A DNA stretch of 64,000 nt from Hortaea werneckii (lineage: Eukaryota; Ascomycota; Dothideomycetes; Mycosphaerellales; Teratosphaeriaceae). The translations under genes were made by a program, and so were the position numbers. The stretch spans positions 310,001 to 374,000 of the forward strand of contig JBAOKB010000185.1 of NCBI GenBank assembly GCA_037044905.1, written 5' to 3'. The notes below the pieces were generated by a model that did not search any database, was not told the origin of the DNA, and saw nothing but the letters and a program-made list of their open reading frames with translations. The stretch's first letter is position 1, and every line of letters begins with the position of its first letter. Below, one piece after another: positions 55,683-64,000 of the stretch.

Positions 55683-57178
55683 CTAATCTGAATAGTAACC
55701 TGCTGAATCCCTGCCTCGAGGATGCCTGCCGTGAGGACCTTGGGAGCGGTGACGATTGCTATGTCCTTTGCGTCTGGGGATTTGTATGTTAGCACAAGCA
55801 CGACCTGGCATAAGCGTATTGAGCAAAGAAGTAGATCCTAGCGGTTGTAGCAAGTGCAAAGAAGCAGAAGGCTGAAAAGACACTCCTCACCTATTCGCCG
55901 GAACACCTTTCCCCGGCCCAACGCCGACAGCCTGATCCGCACGCAATTGCCCCGAGAGCGGATGGCGAGGATCGACAGTGTACATGCTGCTCTGTGTCTG
56001 CGGGCTCATGGTTGCAGGATTGAAATGCGACCACGTTGTTGGCAGTCCAAGTGTTAGCCGAAGAAGGCGGCGTGGCATACCTGGATCGAGCATCAAGGGC
56101 ATCACTTCCTCCTTCTTATTGCGAGGAGGCGACATGTCCTTTGCCCGGCCGCGCTCGTCGAACTCGGTATACCTGTCGTCGCCCCTGTGAAGGGCCGCGC
56201 CGAAAGTTGCCGAGTCCTGCTCGTCACAGATGTGGTGCTCATGCTGTCTGCTTGCGGGAGAATGGCGAGGCTCCGTGTACGGGTGAGCACCATGGGGATC
56301 GTGTGGCCAAGATGACCCAAGCGTGTGGAAACTACGCTGAGACTCCTCTGCGATGAACGAGGAATGGCTTTGAGGTATGGATCTTGTCTGTAGCCTGCGT
56401 GGGGTGGCGATATAGGCGGAGAATACGATTGACGCCCTTGATCCCAAGTTCGATAGGTCGAGCCATTGCTTGATTGCGGCGGGCCTGAAGGAGGCGCAAA
56501 GTGGTGATGTTGCGCCTGTGCGGTATTTGTAGGCGGACCGTAGACGTCGGCATATGGTACGTACCCAGGCGCGACACGAGATACCCCTGGCGGCGCGGTA
56601 TTGAAGGAGGCACTCGAGGAAGGCGGCGGAACAGGGCTGAACGTCGAGCGTGCCGATGCCGGTCCATCAGCGGCAGGTGGGCGCTGCGGAGCCACATACT
56701 CGCTTTGTATGGGATGGGCATGTCCGTGGTAGTCGCCGTACCTGTCTTCATGGCTGACACTCCTTCTACGTCGCATGCGGTCATGCTGTCGCCTCGAGCT
56801 CCGTCTGTCGTCGCCGCTGTACGAGTCCTCACCCGCCCTATCGTATGAAGAACTCGCTCTCTCCTTTCTCCTCTGCCTCCTCATGCCCTCACTTCTGTAT
56901 CCATCTTCGCCTTCGTAGCCGTCCAATGGTGCAGCGCCACGGACAGGGTCACCAGTGCTGTAGCGTCGACTTCGCTCACTCGTTCTCGCGCTGCCATTTG
57001 CTCCACTGCTGCCACTGCTGGTTCTCGGGCGCGCGCCGTGTTTTTCAGCCTCTTTGCCACTGGCTTTCTTCTGCGTGGAATCTTTGGCCTTGTAGAAACC
57101 GCCAGGGACTTTGTCAAACCAAGAGTCTGGGATCTTGTCGGCGCCGTACATGATACTTCGCAGGATTAGCTTCTCCAT
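55683..57178 (-). CDS. Arg/Ser/Pro-rich disordered protein of unknown function (one lost base)
   Basis: It begins MEKLILRSIMYGADKIPDSW followed by FDKVPGGFYK, the only part that looks folded. Then follows a long stretch rich in Arg, Ser, Tyr, His and Pro with RRSSRRQHDRMRRRRS-type basic patches. At 56369-56371 one missing A restores continuity from QDPYLK to SHSSFIAEESQRS. The gene then runs through RYTEFDERGRAKDMSPP to an intron at 55890-55774 (117 nt, GT-AG) and a last exon ending RGRDSAGYYSD at 55683. The corrected length is 459 residues. I do not recognise a family; RNA binding would be only a guess from composition. Confidence 0.6.
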
Positions 57179-58865
57179 CTTGCATGTGGTGTGTCAAAGT
57201 GGGTGAAGCGGTCAAGATGTAAGTAGAGTATGCATATGCGGTCAAGGAGGTTGGGTGGACTGGGAAATGTAGATGCTAATTAAAAGTGATGCAGTCGAAA
57301 TCATGTGAGATGCTGTGAAAGGGTGAAGGTTCACAGCAAGAGTGCGCTCCAGGAAATCATCCTATAGTATCGACTGGAGGGGTGATAATGTTTCATGCAT
57401 GTCCCAGTGTCTGCTGTGCTGGTTGAGTGGGTGATTACAAATGGGTGATTGAGGTCCCGACGTTGAAGTATCTTATGCTGGGCAAGCCGGAGGGTTGCTT
57501 TGACTATTGATTTGCCGAAGGGAAAAAGAAGAAGAAGAAGGAGGAGGCGGGTCCGAAGTGCATGTGCAATGAAAGTAGTAAGGTAGGTGATGACAGGGAA
57601 TGATAAATGCGAGGGTGGCGATAATGTGCTCCTGTGCTCCGTGATGCGGGTTTCTTGTGACGGGCACGTGCAAGGCAGGAAGTTGATCAAACGAACACCC
57701 TCAAAGCGAACTCGGTAGGCGACATAGCCTGTCCTGCTCCTTCCTGCCGCTGGTGCTGTCACAGATTCGTGTCCGCTTATGGCGATCGTGCAATGTTTGA
57801 CCTGGGTATGCGAGTATGTCCGAATGGCCTGGGACGTCTGTGGTTTGCTTTTTGTTTCTCGCCGCTAATCTTCGGATGCTGACGGGTGATGCGCGATATT
57901 TGCTGACGCGCGCGATCTACGAGTTGTGGCGCACAAAGTCGAAACCGGTCGTTAGGTAAACAAAGTCCATCTATTCCAGGTTGGTACTAGGTCAGGTTTG
58001 GGAATCCGCAGGCACGGTATCGTCTGAAAAGCAATGAATGGCACTTGGTCTCTTCTGGTGTAACTGGCAAGGGATCTTTGGAAGCGAATGGAATGTGATC
58101 ATCATCTCCAGGATGAAGAAAAGCGCACGTCATCGTGCACAGCACCGGGATGACCGATGTCGTGCCTCGCGCCTACTGGTGGCTTCATGGAAAGAGTGCC
58201 ATGTGTTGGTCATGTGGTGCGACTACCTAGATCTTCACCGCATCGACAGCCATTGGATTGGCGTCTGGGGTGAAGAGCGTGACGAAATCGCGCAGCCAAA
58301 GTAGGTTTGGGCAGTCATGCCCACCCGCGCCTAATCTAGATACGATATCCATCTTCACGCGGTCAGTGCGTGGGGCAATTGCTTCTGTAAGGATGTAATC
58401 ACACAAAACGATCCTGCCCACCACTGTAGCCATCACCGCGATCGACATCTCGGTTGCCTCCTATGCCTACTGCATGCTTAATGTAGCGGCGGACATCTTA
58501 TACTGTAGAAGCTTTTCATACGTAGTACCTCTCTCCTCCCATTATTAAAAACATCATCTGTATTACTATGCGCAACCGCATCTTCTCTTGCACAAACGCT
58601 GCAAATGCTCAAATGCCCATGCCAATTGTAATCGAAAGCCTCATTACCCAGTCCATCGCTCTTTAATCCCATCCCATCCCTCAGAAATCTGCGTGATAGA
58701 GGCTGCTGCCGGAACAGCGAGCCAAACCGTCTCCAACATCCATGCGAAGATGTCCAGAACTCAGACGCAACAAAAGACATGCAAATCTTTTATGCTCTCC
58801 TGCTCCTGGCCAAGAAGGCCAAATTTCTCCTCGCAGTGTGAAAGACCATCCTTGGATCTCACTGC
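57179..58865. other. Spacer, nothing recognised
   Basis: About 1.7 kb with a GAA-rich patch near 57523-57545 and no supported gene. The left end is the promoter side of the disordered-protein gene, the right end the 3' side of the kinase gene. Confidence 0.4.
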
Positions 58866-61800
58866 TCAGCCGTCAACAATATCCTGCAAAGCCCTCCACT
58901 TCTCCTCGTCCTCCACCAACCATCGCCTAGCTCTCATGACCCCATCGACAACCTCAGTCACCTTCCGGAAACCCGCTGGCAGCGCCTTTGACCTGCACAA
59001 AACGAGCAATGCTCAAGCCGACTTGCCGGCCATGCATCAAAACGACGAACAGCTCGACCCGGAAAACAACGGGCTTGATGCCCAGACTATTCTCTTTGTC
59101 GACCCGCGCCGTAATCGTGTTCGCCTCTCGCGAGTACTGTAGGTCGCGAATGCCGTGATGCTGCCACTCTTTGAACAGAAGGACGAGTTCTTGCCTGGCA
59201 CGGCCACGCGGAATGCTGAAGCAGAGGACTTTCACGGCCGGTTTCAGATGGAAGAAGCGGGCGAACCAGGATCGTTCGCTACCATCCGAAGCGACTGGTG
59301 GGCCGTCGTTGCTAGAGGGTGAGGGGGAGTTCATGGAAAAGAAGGAGTCCAGGAGCGATCAGGGTGGTAAGTCTGGGTTGTGTTGTTGATAGTCGAGTCT
59401 GCAAAGGTGGTATCGCCTAAACCTGCTTGTCAGTCTTTGCACAAAAGAACAATTGGGACCAAGAAGTACTGACCAGCATCCATGGTGTCTGCGCTGGCTT
59501 TTTTGGCTGCCTTGCGACCTAGCCATTTGCCCAACCCATGCTTCCCATAATGAAACCGCTTCTTGCTCATCGGCAAGTCTGTTGGTTCAGTGGATGCCGG
59601 CGGCTCGGGCGGCAATTTCTTTCCTTTCTTCTTGAGTACAGTCGAAGGCCGGTTGTTGTTGTTGCTGCTGTCATCCAGATCCTCATACTGGATCGACTCC
59701 ACTGCGGAAGTATCTGGGTCCTGTTTCCTGGCCAATCCAAACCAACCAGATTGCTTCTTCCGTAAGAAGTTAGTGGTAGGTTGCAAGACGCGATTCTCCT
59801 CGATCGCAGTCAGTTCTCCAATACGAGCATTTGAACGCTTGTGTTGCAGACGCTCCCTTGAGTCCTTCACATTCAAGTTTCTCTGGGCTTCATCGTGTGG
59901 CAAGCTGCTGGTGCACTTCCTAACGTTGAGCGGTGCCACTGTTCCAGGGGAAGATGGCGGCACGACTCGAATCGTATTGTCATTGCCTTTCTCCCGATGC
60001 TGAAGCGGAGATGTCACGGCTCGGTGCCAGTTTGCAGACCCATCCTTGCTGGTTCTTTGGTCGCCCTCCTCTGAGATCACAGGCAAGAACCCAAAGTGAT
60101 CAGGCGTACGAGTCTCTGGCGCAGTGAAGCTCCTACGCTCCTGGTACGGCTGTGTCTGTGAGCTGATCTCATTGAGTAACTGCATCACTTCATCAAATTT
60201 AGCAGAGTCGCCGGCACCTCCGCTCTTGTAAGCCGCTAATTTATCCCGGGTTTCTTCCAACGTACGTTGGAGGTAAGTGTTCGGTGTATCCTTGGAATCC
60301 TTTGGAATCTCTGGCAGAGGGCGAGGCTTGGCCTTGTGCTCCAAAGACCCCGAGCCTCGAGCCGACACAGACGATGGCGGTGTTTCTGTTATGCTTCGCT
60401 TCTCAGTGCCCGAGGTCCCCCCAGTAGCAGTCGACCCAACAGAGTCTCTGAAGAAAGCCTCATCACAAGCCTTCTCCAGCTCAGCGCTTTGCTTCCTTAT
60501 ATCACTGCGCATATACTGACTGGAAGATTCCGGCCTTCGCACCCTGATGCGAGGCAGGTCAATCAATGGCGCTTTCTCCTTCCGCGAGCGAACAGCCTGG
60601 GCTGCCTGGACGCTCGGGCTTGAAGCCGCGATGCCTTGAGACTCTAGAGCACGCAGAGTCTTCTCACGAGCATCTGCCGGGAGACTGGGAATGTCGGAAG
60701 GCACGAAGTTCGAGTCTGGTGTAGCAGCGCTGGTCGAAGAAGCTCGACGAATGTGCCCGAAGCTCACGCCTCGCTTGTGGCGCTCGGATGGTCGTGTCGT
60801 AGCGATCGTTGGCGGGCTGCTAGGCCACAGCGAGCTACTCAAAGAGTTACGCGATGCCGTCGAGCGTACCATGAAACCCTGCTGCGGCCTGACCTAGGCA
60901 GACTGGATGACGAAGGATGCGAGATACGCCTGTTGTTCTGCCTGAGAGCCTCAACGCGAAGTGCATGAGGATGGCGCAGCGTCTTATCATGGACACTGGC
61001 TTTCCTCGTACTGGTGCTGCCCTGACGATGCACTGTGACATTGACGTATTCTCCACGTGCATTGATGATCGGGTTCCTGGAGGCTCGATACGGATCGTAG
61101 CTATGCTCGGACGGTGGTGGCTCAACGAAGCTTTGGCTTGGTCGCAAGTGCTCGTCGTTCATGATAGAGTACGCTGACTGCGACCTCTGGGCTGGCAGCG
61201 GAGGAGCTCGGATGCTTTTGGAGGAACACTGTGATGATAGTCGCTCGCCGAGTAGTCCATGTCTTCTTGAGCTCCCATGTAATTCTCCAGATTCTCCTCG
61301 CGGTGCTTGATAAGTGCTGCGTAGAATAGCTTCTCCTGGTTGTACTCATTGTTCAAAAGCTTTTGAATGAGGCTTTGCTCTGGCTCGCTGTGCCAGAGCG
61401 TCCGCATATTGCGCAATATTTCGCGGTCGATATCCTGGATGCGTTTGACTTTCCATTGTTCGACTGTCGGTGTGGGACCGATAGCAGCCTCCTTCGTGCC
61501 GGCCTTGCCAACAAATCCAAAATCCTTGTCATACTTGTGCAGCAACGGGTGATTCCATACTTCGTCCATGGTGATGCGCTTGCTAGGATCCGGCACGAAG
61601 ATGCGTCTGATGAGGTCTTTCGCTGCTGCACTCAGATCAGGTGGCATGAAATAATCTGCTTTGGCAATGTACCGAAACAACACTCGTATATCACCATCCT
61701 GTGAGTAATTGAACGGTGTAGTTCCAGTGAGCATCACATAGAGTATGACGCCGCAGCTCCAAACATCGGCTTGTGTCCCATCATATGGCTTGCTGCTCAC

Positions 61801-62716
61801 TACTTCGGGAGCAGCGTAATGAGGACTGCCGCACGGTGTGCTCAGCAATCGGCCTTTAGGCTGCAAAGCCGCCATACCGAAGTCGATCAGCTTCACCGTG
61901 AGGTCTTCTTTGTTGAGGAGAATGTTTTCCAGGCTTCAAATCTCGGTGGCAGATGAGCAGCCGGTGGCAGTACAGCAAAGCGGACACGATTTGGCGAAAA
62001 GATATAGACGGCTTCATCTTCATGAAGACCCTTGCGTTCGTCGACATAGTGGAAGAGCTCGCCACCATCCACGTATTCCATGATCAGGTAGAGCTCGTTG
62101 CGGTTCTCCCACACATCGTACAGCCGGACTATGTTTGGATGCTCCAGCAGCTTCATGACAGCGATCTCCCGCTCGAGGCCATATGGTATAGGCTTGTAGC
62201 CAGATGCAGTAAAGGAGGCATTGCCTCGTGTACTCTCAATGAGGTTCGCCAGGCTTTGAGCTCGCGTGCTTTCAGCAGTTGAGCGCGTGATGATCTTGAC
62301 AGCGCCATATTGGTTGTCACGGAAGCGGTGCCGCACAACGCGTACTCTTGAGCATCCACCTTTGCCGATAGTTCTGCCAAGCTGCCAATGACCGATATAG
62401 GTCTTGCGTCGGCGGCCGACGCGTTTGTCGATGCTGTCGATATGGCAGAGTTTCGTTTGGAGTCCCGCTCGTACTCGCTAGCTATCTGAGAAACGCGTTT
62501 GTTTTCTGGAGAATTGGGTTGGCTGCTGCGGATTGCGAGTGTGCCGTTCGCTTCGAGGGACTCATTGTGAGGAAGATGCTGTAGCGGCGAAGGCGAGGTC
62601 GATTTCTCGCTCCGCACGTGCCTCGTCTGCGCTGGGGTCGTGTTGGCACCCGATTTGATCTCGGTCAAGGGTTGCCTCTTGCCCGCCTGGCGGTTCTCGA
62701 TGTACCGCTCCGCCAT
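58866..62716 (-). CDS. GIN4/HSL1/KCC4-type (Nim1-related) protein kinase with KA1 tail (about seven indels)
   Basis: A septin/bud-neck type Ser/Thr kinase linking morphogenesis to the cell cycle. Kinase blocks in order: GHWQLGRTIGKGGCSRVRVV, YGAVKII (Lys), LEREIAVMKLLEHPNIVRLY, EYVDGGELFHYV, then across two shifts FRQIVSALLYCHRLLICHRD (HRD) and LKPENILL, LIDFGMAAL (DFG), GSPHYAAPEVV and DVWSCGVILYVMLTGTTPF. A long Ser-rich, Arg-rich middle follows. After a 75-nt intron (59473-59399) comes a KA1-like end SWFARFFHLKPAVKVLCFS, GIRDLQYS and RFVQVKGAASGF, ending DIVDG at 58866. Breaks lie near 62390-62420, 61997-62000, 61929-61930, 61198-61210, 60874-60876, 59353-59370 and 58967-58968. With these corrections and the intron removed the length is exactly 1258 codons plus stop. 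Confidence 0.85.
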
Positions 62717-64000
62717 GTGGTCTCAAACCGAGCGGATGCACCCTTTCCTACATGCACGGCTGCCGCAGGGTGAGTAGATGAAAGCTTCTAGTTAATACGC
62801 GTTGTCATGCAGTGATAAGGCTAAGTCTTTCCTTATCCAAGGGAACAGACCTCCGTCTCAGCAGCCAGTCGGTGGTTGGTCGTGTCGGTCTTGATCAAGG
62901 AATATGAGTTGGGAAAAGGAGCGTGACCCTAAGCCGCGGGCAAACCGAGAGTGTGTCGTGCGGGCCCACGTGAACGAAGAACACCGATTCAAAACGCAAG
63001 CCGAACGATAATGCTCATTGCGCCTATGGCAGGATAGAAAGCTGCTCGCTGCCCTCTGCTCGCTGCTCGCGTGAATGGCAATGGCAAGTAGCCGCCCGCG
63101 CTTGACCAAGGCTTGTTGTGGTCTCAGAGAAGGCGCGGAAGGGGTACTTACAGGAAGGACTGATCCAGAAGAGGGATGTGTGCCAAGCTCAAATTGCAAG
63201 TCACCAATGGAGGGTCGCGATAGTAGATGGGATGGAATGTCGTAGTAGAAAGTTGGGTATTATTTTCGTGTTTCTTGTTTGGTGGCGGACAGGAGGAATG
63301 TGATCCGCCAAGACTTTCCAGAAAGCAACCGGGCAAACAACAGCATCGTACCTTCCTCAAATCCAACGTGCTCCACGCTTGGGACGACAAACAAAGGCAG
63401 CGGTCCGGTCGAGCATTGGTACTTCGTCTTTCTCGATCAGATTCGATTTGCTGCTGCAAGATCAACCAACCTCATGTGGATACCATGCCTTCTTACAGGT
63501 CTAGGCAGTAGCTGCCCATTTTTCGGAGCCATCAGACCTACCTTTGCACGGCACACCTACGGTCAATGTCCAGAATATGACGGCTGCCATGCTGGATGCA
63601 AATGTTCACCAAGTAGCATAGGCCTTACCGTCTAGACGACTCAAAGACAGGTCGTCCGATCTCCTGCTCGGCAAGTGAGTCATCCTGGAACGAACCGCTA
63701 CAAGATTTTGCCACGCCTACTCCGCAGACCATACATAGGTACGACGCATGTCAACGAGTCTCACCGATGAGACCGAGGAAGGGAAGCAATGTTTCCGCTT
63801 GATGAAGACGACCAGGAGGTGAGAAGGACGCGCTTCGCGCAGTCGGAGCTAAGAAAGCAGAACACCCTGCCAAGATCGGCCGGGGAAACATAGCCCACCC
63901 GTCCGTCCCGACATCCCAGTAGCTGGGCCACCCCCGTACAGCCTTAATGTGCGACTGCGATGATGCGCGCAAGGGCGGCGGCGATGCTCGGGTCGCAGAT
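62717..64000. other. Kinase promoter/leader region to window end
   Basis: On the minus strand a good donor TTCCT|GTAAGT (at 63151) and an acceptor GCATGTAG (ending 62748) could bound a 404-nt leader intron of the kinase gene; this rests on splice signals only. No protein motif or RNA gene is recognised up to the end of the window. Confidence 0.35.

Noticed and set aside
1..64000. Gene cluster for secondary metabolism, CRISPR array, integrated virus or transposon
   Set aside because: The O-methyltransferase and Zn2Cys6 gene are not accompanied by core synthases, and no transposase, reverse transcriptase, terminal repeats or spacer arrays were found.

Overview
The window is nuclear DNA of a filamentous ascomycete, most likely a Dothideomycete. 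Genes have one to three short GT-AG introns of about 50-120 nt with CTRAC-like branch points. There is a Zn2Cys6 regulator of the ascomycete type, a PHO85-type cyclin, a GIN4/HSL1-type kinase with a KA1 tail, and fungal versions of several housekeeping proteins. Genes lie on both strands with 0.3-3 kb spacers. There is no operon logic, CRISPR array, phage or recognisable transposon. The class-level placement is inference; the fungal placement is firm.

Left part (1-20700): a partial disordered protein; acyl-protein thioesterase (minus) divergent from a DODA-type extradiol dioxygenase; complex I subunit NDUFA2 (minus) divergent from the pyruvate carrier subunit MPC2 (plus) over a 318-bp spacer; a SnoaL-like 'pathogen-related' protein; a long leader with a 31-codon ORF before a PHO85-type cyclin; and a two-finger C2H2-like protein. 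Middle part (20700-38800): single-Cys peroxiredoxin, PQ-loop membrane protein, exosome subunit RRP43, a second small finger protein, V-ATPase subunit E, a large PHD-finger protein with a helical tail, an intron-containing tRNA-Ala with a truncated inverted copy 0.8 kb away, and an EutQ-like cupin. Right part (38800-64000): Zn2Cys6 transcription factor, O-methyltransferase, a small two-TM protein, an RGS/RAX1-like membrane protein, formamidase, GNA1, TRM44, an RS-rich disordered protein and the GIN4/HSL1-like kinase.

Two window-wide patterns stand out. First, about thirteen genes read correctly only if one-base gains or losses, mostly in short homopolymers, are corrected. When this is done the conserved motifs reconnect and the total lengths become multiples of three, which points to base-calling or assembly indels more than to pseudogenes. 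Second, many coding sequences switch from C-ending codons in the 5' part to G-ending codons in the last 150-400 bases, on whichever strand is coding. Coordinates for multi-exon genes run from start to stop codon; exon limits are given in the evidence.
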